Assembly: GCF_027580225.2 (NCBI RefSeq)
Contig: NC_073354.2
Span: forward strand, 30,524,001 to 30,588,000
Source of the DNA: Misgurnus anguillicaudatus
Lineage: Eukaryota; Chordata; Actinopteri; Cypriniformes; Cobitidae
Length of the DNA stretch: 64,000 nucleotides
Direction of reading: 5' to 3'
Below are positions 11,166-22,940 of the stretch, piece by piece. Position 1 is the stretch's first letter, and the number at the start of each line of letters is the position of its first letter. Made by a program: the position numbers and the translations under genes. The notes under the pieces were generated by a model that was not told where the DNA came from, did no database searches, and saw only the letters and a list, made by a program, of their open reading frames with translations.

Positions 11166-12773
11166 ACGCATAATCCGATATCCGCCATGTTATTCTGTCA
11201 CATTTTCTCCCTTTTTTCCAAACCATGACAAACGCCAATCCTCCATTTCTGCAGAATGCAATAAATCCACTTAACCAATCACAGCGCACCATTCCACGCA
11301 TTGTAAACAATAATGGCAGCGCTTTGAATACACACGGAATACACAGTTTTCTGTGACGGGAAAGAAACGTTAGCCATCAACATCTAATAATTTACGTGGG
11401 AGGCACTCGGGCGACGGAAAAATGCCGGCTGTTGCTTGTTCTCACATGACAGCATCAAGCTTTTGTCATGCTAACACATTGACCCCAGCAGATCTTATGA
11501 AAAACTTTCCATTATTTTACTCAAAGTCAACAAAAATTGAGCAGGACAAAAACATTTAACAGCTGATTGCTGTCAAAAAAGTTCAGTGACGACGTCCCAA
11601 GGATGACAGCAGCAGTGACAGTGTTCTTAATATGACAAAGTAAGTGTTTTGATTAATGTCATTAATGTTTAGTTTTTTTTTTAATCAGTGTGTACCACTA
11701 GTCAACTTAATGAAAATAACCTGGCAAAGATGAATGCACATTTATATATTGATTCAATAGATTTATAGCATTTTGAAAAAAATCTTCAGTTTTTACAGTA
11801 TATTAAATCTTTGTACATTTTTTAAATGTTATTATAACCTAAAGACAGAAAATGGTGGTTTTCATCGTGTCACTTTCATGGTATAGAAAACACATTTTAC
11901 CCAAATTAGTCAAAATGGATTTATGGCATTTTGGAACCAAACTCTTCAAATATCTTCCTTTGTGTTCAGCAAAACCAAAAATTGTATACAGGCTTGTAAC
12001 AACTTAAAGCTCACGTAACACACGCTGTTTCTGCATTTCTGATATTAATCTGGAGTACCTATAGAGTAGTATGACATCCTTTATATCTCTGAAGAGTCTT
12101 TAGTTTAATCAGATTTATAAAAAAAGATTAGCTTTACCGAATCTTTCCGATAACGTACGAAAAAATGAAGAAGGAGGAGTTATAACACGGGAGGAGCGAG
12201 TACGAGTCATGCAACACTATACAACACTGTTTTAACTTATGATTCACTACATGTTCGTGTCATTTATATAATATACACGCGCCTATTTCCAACATAAGAC
12301 AGAAGTCTTACTTACCACGTGTAACTCGTCATGACCCGGTTCTGAAAATCCACCGCATCAAACACACACGCAAAACTCCGCTGCTAATACGGATAATAAA
12401 CTATATCCATTGTTTCCATAAGGCTGGATGTCTTCTCCTTACATCCAAAAACACACTTCTTGTTGTGCCATTGTTGACTTTTGAAATTAAACAAAGCTGA
12501 GTGGGGTGATAAGCTGTTAGCAAGCTCTAGCGTCTCCCGCTGACTGACGGCTGGGCGGGGTTTTCCGGGGGAAGTTTTCCGGCGGAAGCCCATATAAAGA
12601 AGTGATACGTATCGAAAACCCCTGAAACGTCAGTTAGAACCGTAATCGAAAAAAATTAGCCGAAACTTGTACGAACCCTGGCGAAGTGCATTCGGCACAG
12701 AAATACTCTGATACACGCCCAACTGCATTTTTGACACTTTGCCTACGTTTAGCATGAGGAAACAACTCTATAA
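11166..12773. other. Repeat-like intron sequence without genes
   Basis: The stretch from about 12006 (aaagctcacgtaacacacgc) to 12770 has the look of a further dispersed element. A MITE scrap (caggcttgtaacaacttaaa) occurs near 11990. Neither can be bounded from this window. No supported exon. Confidence 0.4.
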
Positions 12774-14475
12774 ATATAGCTTGAGTGACCGGATGGAATT
12801 CAAGCGTAGTTCAGGCAGAGCACTGATCGCTAACTACTCCAGCTGACGCTCAGCTGCTTAATCACTCTCACCTGCTTTAATCAACAGTATTTAAGCAGTC
12901 AATCAGACGCTCTGTAGCTACTCTGTCGCACAGACAATTTTACCGAGTCTGTTGCACAGACATTTTTACCGAGTCTGTCGCACAGACATTTGCATAGCAG
13001 ATTGTAGACTGAGCCAGTACTAATGCGATCGATAGAATTTTATTCCTTACCCTTTTCGGCGTTACCATGGCTTGCTCGGAATCGGAAGATGTTGCAATAC
13101 TCTCTGTGGAAGTGCCGGAAGACATCCATTCCATACAGGTATTAAGATAATTTGTGCGTATATCTCCTGTCAAGCCCAAAGAACTTATGTTTCCGTGATC
13201 TTTGAACGCGCTTTTCAGTGCGTGAGCTTTGAGTTTGTGCACGTATGCGCACTGGAAAAGTTCACTTTAGTATCTTTGTCGCTCAAATAGTCTAAAATCG
13301 CTATGTCACTGTAAACAATAACTTTCTTATCAACAGTATAGCAGGATGTTCTATTAACAGCATTTCATGCAATATTTAGGACCAATGTGACTACAAGCAA
13401 GGAGTATGTCCGTCATTCGTTCCAATTCATTTCGATATAAATCGTTCAGGTCACCTTGTAGTGTCAGTGTTTGTTGTTTTAATTGATTGCCTCAAAAATT
13501 CGACAGTTATAGTTTTACAGCATTTCGTGTCTTACACTTGATTTAACGTCCCGAAGGCAGTCGCTCTACGCATCTTCAACAAGCATGTAAGCATAAGAAA
13601 CAAGTGTTGCCAACTATTTTCAATGGAAAGTAGCTAAGCTTGCTTGGAAAGTCGCTAAATGTCGCTAGATTACGTCATTGCGTCATTTGCTCAACAGTGA
13701 CGTCTCACGTCACATTTGCATTCTTACTACACTGGCTTAATACATTATTTCACGTTTCTCTTTCTCTCTAAACTGTCAAAAATGTTATTTTAAGACACAT
13801 GAATGCTTGAAAATGTTTTCTCGTTTGTTTATCTGCTTATGTTCTCATAAAACGAAATGTGTGTATGTTCATGTTTATATGGCCAAACAGTCCAGTTCAA
13901 AACATACACTGATAAATGATGGGAAACGTTGTTTTGTAGGTAAATAGCCCATTAACGCGTCAGCTCCGTACAGTTTGTCTGTTCTAAATGTGCTGCTGCT
14001 CAGCTCCCTCAAGTACATTTATTTTATGTACAGTGATTCATTTTATTCAAAGACCATTTTATATTTATATTTCGCCATTAATGTAAGCCATCGCGGGATC
14101 CGCCTGCTCCGGCTTCCCGCATGCACGATTATGCCGTCTGGACGCGGATAGAGAACCACTTCTCCTTCCCCGATTGCAACTGGGAGAGACTCTGCTCTGC
14201 TGCGCAAGGACTAGACCGCCTGTGAATGCTTTGGGTCGGGGGTGGAGCCCACAGAAGCAGCGGTAGCTGCTCATTGAGAAGAGTGAATGTCACGTAAAAA
14301 GTCTCCAACAATGCCAAGATGTAAGAAACATCTTGCACGCGTTATCTCGTGTTGGGGGTCCGTTAATTAATGATTAACTAATGTCAACCTCAGCTGTCCT
14401 TCATTTTATTTCTCTCCTCTGAACCTGCCTGTTCCAATCTGATGAATATCAGGGAACCGCGTTCCCTTTTGAGGT
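12774..14475 (-). mobile_element. Element A, right inverted arm (uninterrupted copy)
   Basis: Reverse complement of 1-291 plus 1573-2984. It serves as the empty-site reference for the insertion at 292-1572. The 100-aa frame (12940-13242, minus) and 72-aa frame (13072-13290, plus) match those of the left arm with a few substitutions. The similarity ends at the sequence cttttgagg at 14475 only because the partner leaves the window at position 1. The true outer end is unknown. Confidence 0.75.
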
Positions 14476-14558
14476 ATGCTACCCAACATGCCAGGAGCCG
14501 CGTACTCCGAGACAAGCAGTCTCTAGAAGTTATGCACTCAACTACGTTGTTGTGTTTG

Positions 14559-15121
14559 GGGGATACATGCAAAGGATGCATCTTAAAGGTGCAGTATGAC
14601 AACCGAGCCCCTTGATTCCTCAGCCTTTGGCCAAATTCAGATATTTGTTATAATATATAAATATATTATATAATTTTGGTATTCTTAAGTGATCCTGACT
14701 GAAATATAGCTTGAGTGACCGGATGGAATTCAAGCGTAGTTCAGGCAGAGCACTGATCGCTAACTACTCCAGCTGACGCTCAGCTGCTTAATCACTCTCA
14801 CCTGCTTTAATCAACAGTATTTAAGCAGTCAATCAGACGCTCTGTAGCTACTCTGTCGCACAGACAATTTTACCCACCACCTCCCCTTCACCTCCAATAT
14901 CTCAGTTTCACAACCATTGCACCCCTTTTAATTATTTTCACGTGTAGCATACTAAAATGTTGGTTATGATTGGCTGGGGGATACATGCAAAGGATGCATC
15001 TTAAAGGTGCAGTATGACAACCGAGCCCCTTGATTCCTCAGCCTTTGGCCAAATTCAGATATTTGTTATAATATATAAATATATTATATAATTTTGGTAT
15101 TCTTAAGTGATCCTGACTGAA
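14559..15121 (+). repeat. 145-bp direct repeats flanking a solo element-A end
   Basis: 14559-14703 and 14976-15121 are direct repeats (gggggatacatgcaaaggat to tcctgactga), offset by about 417 bp. Between them lie 14704-14874, a copy of the terminal 171 bp of element A in the same orientation as the right arm, and about 100 bp of other sequence (ccaccacctccccttcacct onward). The structure suggests local duplication associated with the element end. Confidence 0.7.
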
Positions 15122-15217
15122 CTGTGTTAATAAGTCAGAATGCTTGAAATACCATTAAACCCCCCCTTTAAGGGTAAGTCAATGATGACAGAATTTTATT
15201 TTTTTTGTGTGAACTAT

Positions 15218-16507
15218 CCCTTTAAAGTGATACCATGTAATTTTTCAACCTTCATAATACATTTTCAAGACCCTTGTGATAGTACATCGACTTTAAATAG
15301 GTTGAATGACATGTCTACCATAGCCTGACGGGGTCTGTATCACTTTTACTCGTATTTTAAAACTTAGGGTTTGTGGTAGTAACCAGAGCACAAAAAAAAC
15401 TACAAAATTCGACTGCTTTACGGCATACGTCACTTCCTCCACACATTTTGTTTTTAACGTGAATTTTGCTGGAGGCTACTTAAGGAGTGTAGAGAGCAGT
15501 TTCTATTATGTGACTCTGTGGCACAGTCTTTAGTGTCACGGACCTATGACACGGGCGACCCGGGTTCGATTCCCCTTTAAGGCAATTTTTTATATAAACT
15601 GTTGATTCATACATAAATGCGATGTTCTTTATAAATTACGGCGATTATATTGCATATAGTTCCCTGTATTCAGATGCTGTGTTCACGTATTTACCTTTCT
15701 TTTTACTGTGTCTATGATATTTACATTACAATCCAGGATGCTATAGCACTCAAACTTGCTCACAGTGTAAAACCAAAGCCTATTCATTCACCAATCAGAT
15801 CCGAGCGTTTCTCTCTTCTCTCTTCCTCATTTGCTGCGTTCCGCTGTCACTCGCGTGACGTATTACAAAGCGGCAGACCTAAACGCATCGGTTTACTTGG
15901 ATTTGGAGCGATTTTCACACAAAAAAGAGGAATAACGAGCGCCATTGCGAAAAATCCTGGTGGCGAGGGAGAGAGAGAGGATGCAACAATATTTGTTTGG
16001 AAAAAGGCAAGGAAATACGTCTGGTCGTTTCTGAATTGGAAGGCTGCAGCCTCCGGAGGTCAAATATGCAGGCTGCACACGTCATCAAGCCTGGGTTATT
16101 AAGGTAAACTGAGCACTACATTCGCAAGTCATAAGCATACTGCAACAATTTACGATTAACTAAGTATAATAGTCAACTTTGTAATTGTTAATATTGTGAA
16201 ATAAGACAGTCTTGATGACGTATTAGAAATACGACATCCGGAGGCTGCAACCTTCAGATTGAGAAATGGCTTCTGCCACGACGAGTTCCTCATCAGAAAG
16301 TTGTAACATGACTGCGTTTCTCCCTGTTGTCTCAAAATGTTGATCGTTTAGCATTTTAAATGTTTAGTTTTTAGTTTAGTTTTAAGGTTGGCCAGTTCTT
16401 TTCCTTTGCGACAGTGCTGCGGCGCTTGTGGGCTCTAGGGGCGCTAGAAGTGAAAAATACGTGTCTAGCACCCCCTAGTGGCCAAAAGTTTCATGGTGTC
16501 CCTTTAA
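15218..16507. mobile_element. Element B copy 2, without the MITE
   Basis: A direct copy of 3605-5231 minus the 327-bp MITE. Imperfect TIRs: tttaaagtgataccatgtaa at the left, tttcatggtgtccctttaa at the right. A tRNA-like segment lies around 15517-15585: tgtggcacagtctttagtgtc resembles an A-box and gggttcgattcc a B-box. A 150-aa open frame at 15650-16102 crosses the element but has no family signature. Confidence 0.65.
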
Positions 16508-17021
16508 GGTATATTTAGACACTTTGGACAAAAAACAATGAAATTTATTAAAGTTTAATAAAATGAATTTTGCATTACTATCCTTAAGAATCAAATAAAT
16601 TTTAGATAGTAACCTTAAGTCATGCTTTGCTCCAGTTCGGGCCTAAATCCCAATGCGCAAACTCATGCATAAAATCTCATAAACACAAATAAACAGTCTG
16701 CATGAATAGACCATCACGGCAGACTGAGTACATTCAGCCACAGGGCTCTCTATCAGTGATCCTAACATGTACTGAAGCCACTCAGTTTAATGAGAGGCTG
16801 GACCTCTAAACATAGCCACCTTTTATTACATACAGACTGAAGTTTAATGACTCGGATTATAAAACATTATTGACCAGTTAAAAACAGTAACATGCATACT
16901 TTCTCTTTATCATTGTCTGTGTTCTTTGCTGTATGGAACAGTAAAAATAAAGAGAAAAACAGTATCGATCTTGCATGCTTGTGTTAGCTTGCATATCCCT
17001 TGTAATTGTATTTATTCCTTG
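16508..17021. other. Intron-like sequence, nothing recognised
   Basis: AT-rich, with no partner in the window and no exon signal that I would defend. Confidence 0.45.
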
Positions 17022-18091
17022 AAGGAAAACACCACTGTTTTTCAATATTTTACTATGTTCTTACCTCAACTTAGGCAACTTAATAAATACCTTATAAAAT
17101 CTTTTTTCAATGCGTGCACTTCATCTTTGCACAGTGGGTCGTGAATGTGTTAGCATTTAGCCTAGCCCCATTCATTCCTTAGGATCCAAAACAGGGATGA
17201 ATTTAGAAGCCACCAAACATCAAACTTTACATGAGTAGTTACAACTGTATTGCATGACGGAAGAGCACTTAGTTTGCAGTACTTCGACCTCGGGTGCAGT
17301 AATATTTAGAGAAGTTTTATCGAGAGGGGGAGAAGTCAGGAGTGATGATATGTTACTGCGCGCTGAGGTCGAAGTGTTGCAAACTAAGTGCTCTTCCGCC
17401 ATACAATATAGTTCTCATTTCTATCCACTTAAAAAAATCACCACATTTTATTTTGTTCCACAATAGACCCCTTCACGGTTCACGTCACAGGTGGTTCCCA
17501 CTGCACATGTCGGGGTCAGAAAAGCCATTACAGCAGATTAGTTGCGTATTATTCGGTATCGTAAAAAATGCCTACTTACGTCGTAGGCTGTGAAAATCGT
17601 GCGATTCATGCAGAATCTCAAAAACAAAAAAATACAACATCTGCTGCAAGCAATTAACGTGCAGACACGGACAATGCAAAGATCAAAGAGGCTTGTGTTT
17701 TTAGTGCTCACTTCATTTGAGGTAAGTCATCATTTTTCAGCCCTGTAAGATTAAATTATAAAGCCTGGATGGTATGAACAGTTTGACCCCATGCTGCGTG
17801 CGCACCCAATAGTCATTCAATGTTTACAAACCTTGAAGGGGTCTATACTTACTCATGTAACTACTCATGTAAAGTCTTTAAATAGGGAACACATGGAAGT
17901 GTTTTGTGGCTTCTAAATTCATCCCTGTTTGGATCCTAAGAAATGAATGGGGCTAGGCTAAATGCTAACACAGTCACAACGCTCGGTACAAAGATTAAGT
18001 GCACGCATTGAAAAAAGATAAGCATGTATTAATTCATCTAAGTTAAGGTGAGAACATAGTAAAATATTGAAAAACGGTGGTGTTTTCCTTT
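17022..18091. mobile_element. Foldback element P1 with a nested element in its right arm
   Basis: The left arm from aaggaaaacaccac (17022) is mirrored by gtggtgttttcctt (ending 18091). Shared landmarks include tttagcctagccccattcat / atgaatggggctaggctaaa and a core at 17238-17300 / 17360-17402 (gaagagcacttagtttgca / tgcaaactaagtgctcttc). Loss of 17465-17848 restores the mirror. Related to the foldbacks at 20401-21127 and 49003-49411. Confidence 0.8.
17465..17848 (+). mobile_element. Short TIR element with a possible THAP-like remnant
   Basis: Inverted ends TAGACCCCTTCACGG (17465) and CCTTGAAGGGGTCTA (ending about 17848). At 17567 a frame reads MPTYVVGCENRAIHAES and continues to a stop, 29 codons in all. 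The start resembles the MP..C...C.NR beginning of THAP zinc-binding domains, which P-type transposases carry, but the first cysteine is absent. Identification as a P-like remnant is tentative. Confidence 0.5.
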
Positions 18092-18353
18092 AACTTCTTA
18101 GGGTAAACACATTAATTATGAATCCTCATGTATTTTGCTTTATAATAATTTGTCAGGAATTGTAACTGAGAGGAATAATGCACGTTCATGCATGTTATTG
18201 TGATGGTGCCTGTTAGTAATGTCTTAGCACAGCAAATTGAGCGCTTTTCTACAGAAACTGGTAATCTGGATATTTATATAATTTAAAAATAAAATTAATA
18301 ATATAAAATAAAATGACCTTATAAATATTATGCAATTATAAAGAAGTACTCAC

Positions 18354-18414
18354 AGCTGTCTTCCTCTTCTGAAATGAGCTTCACAACGTAACAGGCATAG
18401 ATGAACCCAGCCAG
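18354..18414 (-). CDS. nkain2: Internal exon of an NKAIN-family gene, probably nkain2
   Basis: In reverse complement, a pyrimidine-rich tract ending tttacag precedes a 61-nt exon, which is followed by the donor gtgagtact. The exon translates in phase 0 as LAGFIYACYVVKLISEEEDS plus one base, so the next exon joins in phase 1. NKAIN proteins are small multi-pass membrane proteins that interact with the Na+/K+-ATPase beta subunit. Their last membrane segment ends in an ACYV motif and is followed directly by EEEDS and then an FDFIGG motif; the phase-1 junction allows that F (T plus TY). From memory, the LAGFIYACYVVK wording is closest to NKAIN2, and paralogs differ more. Neighbouring exons are not visible, so the window is mostly intron of this gene, transcribed on the minus strand. 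Confidence 0.85.
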
Positions 18415-19299
18415 CTGTAAAGACACAAACACAAACCAATATTAATCAGGATGTTTTTAATTTTTAACTCAAAGTTTGCCCTCTATATTAAAAGTTAAAG
18501 TGATTAATTAATTAATGCGATTTCATGTTTTATTTCAAAGTAAACTGTGTTTCAAAAATGAATGTTCATGTAGTTGGTTATAAATACAGGACAGAATGAA
18601 GAGAGAAAACAGGTGTTGTAATGGCAGGAGCTTTGCATCAAACCGAGACACCGCTGTGGGAAATGGGTCTTTAGAGCAATAAGGACATTGAGAAGCAGAA
18701 ATGCTACTCTCTACCTCTCGAAAACACAACAACTTTCAATTACTGAAGCACATGGACGCATAAAGCTTTCTAGGTTCTGAATTACTCATCAACATCCGTG
18801 TTTTGAAGACAGAGACTACACCAAAGACTTCAACAGTAATTAAAAGGGTAAAATATGACACAAATGGAAAGACCGTGCAAGAAAATTGAGTGCAGCAAAC
18901 AAATTTAATGGACACACGAAGTAAATCTCTTTTAGCAGAGCATTTTAAAAGCTCAAGCACCGCAGCTGTGCTTTATATAAACCCTCTTCATCAGAGAATC
19001 ATGTTGTGTGTTGCACCGTTGATTTTGTAGGACCGGACTGATTGGACGTCTCTGATTGAATCCAGAGAAATGAGAGAGCAGGACAGTTTGAAGTCCTCTC
19101 GTCTGCAGGTCTACTACTGTCTGGAGAAAAAAACGAACTTAAAAAATCAGAATGTTGAGGACTAAAAGTTGCAATCACCCAATAAAGTTGTATAGAAGAC
19201 TACAACTTTCAGTCACTTATTCTTTTTCTTACTCGGTGTTCACAGAATAAAGTCATACAAGTTTGAAACAGTTTGAGAGACAATTTTCATATTTTCCTC
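18415..19299 (-). other. Intron flanking the nkain exon
   Basis: The upstream intron (transcript sense) begins with the acceptor tract next to 18415. Scattered short frames have no family signature, and no repeat partner was seen until the repeat R copy at 19300. Confidence 0.5.
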
Positions 19300-19655
19300 C
19301 TGCAGCCATGTTACGGCAGCAAAGTCCTTGATTATTACGCCAGAATGAGAGTATAGTTCCTAGCCATATCGACCTAAAACAAATCGCAACTTTTAATTTT
19401 CCGTCAGTCTTAGTACACGATGTAACTACAGAAGAGACGAGTTTTAAATATATCGAAACTCTTTGGTTATTTTTTAGCGCGATGCTAATGGTCTAATCAG
19501 ATTTAATGGATTATGCTAAGCTATGCTAAAAGTGGTACCGCCAGACCCAGAGATGAGCTGAATGGATTCCAAAACGGTGAAAATAAATGTTTTAACTGGA
19601 AAATAAGCTGGAAAATTAGCATATTTCCAAAAAAAGTGAAGTCTCCCTTTAAAAA
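19300..19655 (-). mobile_element. Dispersed repeat R, copy 2 (empty-site copy)
   Basis: Reverse complement of 8341-8630 joined to 7314-7383. It lacks the TIR element found there and so defines its insertion point near 19575. Confidence 0.7.
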
Positions 19656-20400
19656 TAGATTCTTCAGTAGCATGATGGTACTTTAGTTGTTACTATAGAT
19701 ATTTGGTACAACAAAATTGGGCGCTGCAATTACTATGAATAGGAGACAATGCAATGCTCAAAATGGCCGCTCTGGCGACTGAAGTCCCGCCTTCCAGTTT
19801 TTGGGGGAGGGGCTCTGTATAGAGTCACGTGAGGCACTTTACAGCCTGTGCACATGTGCAGTAGCTGAAGCAACCTTGAAAAAGTATTTTTAACACAATT
19901 TAAGTTTAAAGCCCCCCTAACCTAAAAAGGCACTTTTAAATGTGTTTCTATCAGAAAATGAGTTGCCAGTGTGTGTTTAGAAACATTCTGTTATTATACA
20001 AATCCATCTTTTCTTCTTTGTGTAATCTCCTTTAAACCGCAACAGTCACACAAAACAGGCTCTAGCAATGTGATGTCACATTGATTACGCCCCACTCTTG
20101 ACTGCTCACAGACTCCGCCTTATGAGTGCGTAGTTTAATCTTCTGCCAGAGACACATGTTTTTGATGTCTTGTTGCGATGACACACTCGTCCTCACCACG
20201 ACACGCCCCTTACGGCATTGTTTCTGCCTCTTGTTTACACAGAATGCTTTCCGTGAATGTTACGGCAATGTTACTAGGTCCTCTTTATGGGAGGGATCCC
20301 AGAACATTTACAATGATGGGACGTGTTTGTGTTCACACTGAAGCCCCTCTGTCAATTTTACTGTAATTTTCTGGAACCAAAGTGCTGTGTGAATGGGGTT
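19656..20400. other. Repeat-like, no gene
   Basis: Includes phrases common to dispersed fish repeats (aaaatggccgctctggcgac; taaagcccccctaacctaaa). No boundaries or coding sequence could be fixed. Confidence 0.35.
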
Positions 20401-21127
20401 AAAGGAATATTACTCATTTTCAGTATTGAAGTGTGTTGTTGCCTTGACTGAGAGTTGTTGATGCATCCCTCTGTCATCTGTGTGCGTGCGCGTGGGCGCT
20501 GGAGCGCGCTGCGACGCTTCGATGGCGTTTGGCTTGGCCCCATTCGTTCAATGGTGCCATTTGGAGATAAAGTTAGAAGTGATCAAACACATCAACGTTT
20601 TTCCTATTTAAGACAAGTAGTTATACGAGCAAGTTTGGTGGTATAAAAAATAAAACGTAGCGCTTTTCTAAGCGGATTTAAAAGATGAACTATATTTTAT
20701 GGCGTAATAGCACTTTTGGGAGTACTTCGACTCGCCTGAAAAGTCCGTTCCCCTTCTCACTCTCATAATGGGAGAGGGAGGGTGTTACTGCGCAGAGTCG
20801 AAGTACTCCCAAAAGTGCTATTACGCCATAAAATATAGTTCCTCTTTTAAATCCGCTTAGAAAAGCGCTACGTTTTATTTTGTACCACCAAACTTGCTCG
20901 TATAACTACTCGTCTTAAATAGGAAAAACGTTGATGTGTTTGGTCACTTCTAACTTTATCTCTAAATGGTACAATTGAATGAATGGGGCTAAGCTAAATG
21001 CTATCGAAGCATCGCAGCGTGCTCCAGCGCTTACGTGCACGCACACAGATGATAGAGGGATGTATCAACAATTCTTAGTTAAGGTAATAACATATTTTAA
21101 TATTGAAAATGAGTAGACTATTCCTTT
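20401..21127. mobile_element. Foldback element P2, 333-bp arms and 61-bp loop
   Basis: Left arm 20401-20733 is mirrored by 20795-21127: aaaggaatattactcatttt / gagtagactattccttt at the ends and gggagtacttcgactc / gagtcgaagtactccc at the centre. TTAA overlaps both outer edges. Same family as P1 and P3. No coding function. Confidence 0.9.
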
Positions 21128-21293
21128 AAAGTTTCAACAGTTCTTAAAAACATACATTACTGTATAAAGAAAGAAGTATTATGTAAATATAGACCGCCAA
21201 GTGCTTCACATAGCGGAAATACGGATTGCCGGAAAATCTTGTCATTCGCAGGGAAGCGTTTTCTATATATTTTAGTGTTTACACTAATCTATG

Positions 21294-21368
21294 TGTTTTT
21301 CCTGGGCATCAAACCTACAACCTTTGCACTATTAAGGCAATGCTCAACACACTGAGCTACCGTAAAGT
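21294..21368 (-). mobile_element. tRNA-derived SINE fragment
   Basis: The reverse complement reads gtagctcagtgtgttgagc, then ggttgtaggtttgatgccca. This is a clear A-box/B-box pair of the family at 37739-37880. Confidence 0.6.
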
Positions 21369-22940
21369 ACTCTTGGTAGTAACTTCTTTTTAAAGAGTGG
21401 CTTGACTACAGTTAGAAGTACTTTAGATTATAACTAGCTTTTACTTTGGCAAGCTACAGTTTTAAAGTAATTTCCCAACAGCGGCCCGCAGAGACGCAAC
21501 AGACTCGCACAGTTGTGCCTAAATCAAATATCCTTTGACGTATAAGTGGCCACCCAGACTTAAGATTACAATTAAGAGTCTGAGAGCCATTTGCTTTTGC
21601 ATGAGATATAAGCTTGTGTCCCCCCAGGGGAGTCTCTAGCAGGGGGACATATTAACAAGACTGTTTATATCACCATTCTTATCTTTCGAGCAGTTCATTT
21701 AACTAAATACACGGAACAAACAGTCCAAGACTGCAGTCGGATCCCGCCGGATAATCACGACACTGCAGTAAAAGGGAAAAAAAGCAGATTTAGGATTCCA
21801 GGAATACCTCAAGGTCCTGCTCTCATTTACACGGTATAATGTACCACTCCCAGCAGCACGGGGCGGCACGGACACAAATGCAATCCGTCTCCAGACACGC
21901 TCATTTGCATAATACTGCACAGCTATAGGAAGGACACGAGAGCAACATGGTGTCACCTCACCTCAGCACAGTTTCTGGTTCCTGGGAAACAGCGACCAGA
22001 ATGGATGAGAGGGATAATGGAGCAGTTATACAATAATAGCAGCTTGAGTCTGTGTTTTTGTTCAGGAAGGGGTGGATCAGGGATCAACACACACAATACA
22101 TGTTGCTCCTTTGATAATCTGATGCTATCGTCTGTTTGCAAATGATGTAAACCAAATTAGCAGGCTGTAAATACACTCTGCACTAGCGGTGTGATCTTGA
22201 GGCTATGTAATAAGGCTACAGTACCGTATTTCTTACTACATAGCAGTACAATATATTATAAAAATGTTTTTACAGTAAGCATCACCTTAGCAAAACCTAA
22301 TATGCATATTTGCTTAATAGTACCTTAGACACATGATAAAAATGTATAGCTTGTAATGCACTGTTAGTCACTTTGGATTTAAAATGTAAATAATGTCAAT
22401 AAATTAAGTTGAGTAGCATGCCATGCATTAGTATCGCTGAACGCAGACTATTATTTATTCTAAATAATAAATAAAAACAGTTATTTATCATTTTAATCCA
22501 GTGATGTATTGTGAGATAGCATTTGTCAAAGTGTGCTCTATGGTATACTGCACATTCTAGCATCCATACTACAGTAAAGTATAAGAAGTATGGTAAGAAT
22601 ACTGGGCACCATGTGCAAACCGGTGCACACACACTCTCAGACACATGCTGCTCTATTGTGTACCATCTTCCTGTGCCATGCCATTCCCAAAAGGCAGTAC
22701 TAAATTTAGATTCTGTATAAGTGAATAATACATGCAGGCGGGTTTCTAAGGAGATGATAAATAATAGAGGATGCGTCTCGAAGCAAAGCACTAATCTCAA
22801 TGCGAGTATCTTATAGTTAAAGCCATTGCCTGTTCCTCATCGCCTGCGGTTTTCGATAAATGGATTTTAATGTTTAATATGTTTATCTTTAAAGCACGAT
22901 GCAACTTGATTCCCAACAACAACAACAAAAAAATAGCTGG
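21369..22940. other. Intron-like sequence, nothing recognised
   Basis: Open frames up to 134 aa (22396-22800, minus) overlap others on the opposite strand and show no domain. No repeat partner was seen. Confidence 0.45.

Noticed and set aside
15650..16102. 150-residue frame in element B copy 2 as a gene
   Set aside because: The corresponding region in copy 1 (4339-4797) is broken up by frame changes. No domain.
22396..22800. 134-residue minus-strand frame as a membrane protein gene
   Set aside because: Hydrophobic because of A/T-rich sequence. An opposing frame occupies the same DNA, and no splice or family signal is present.
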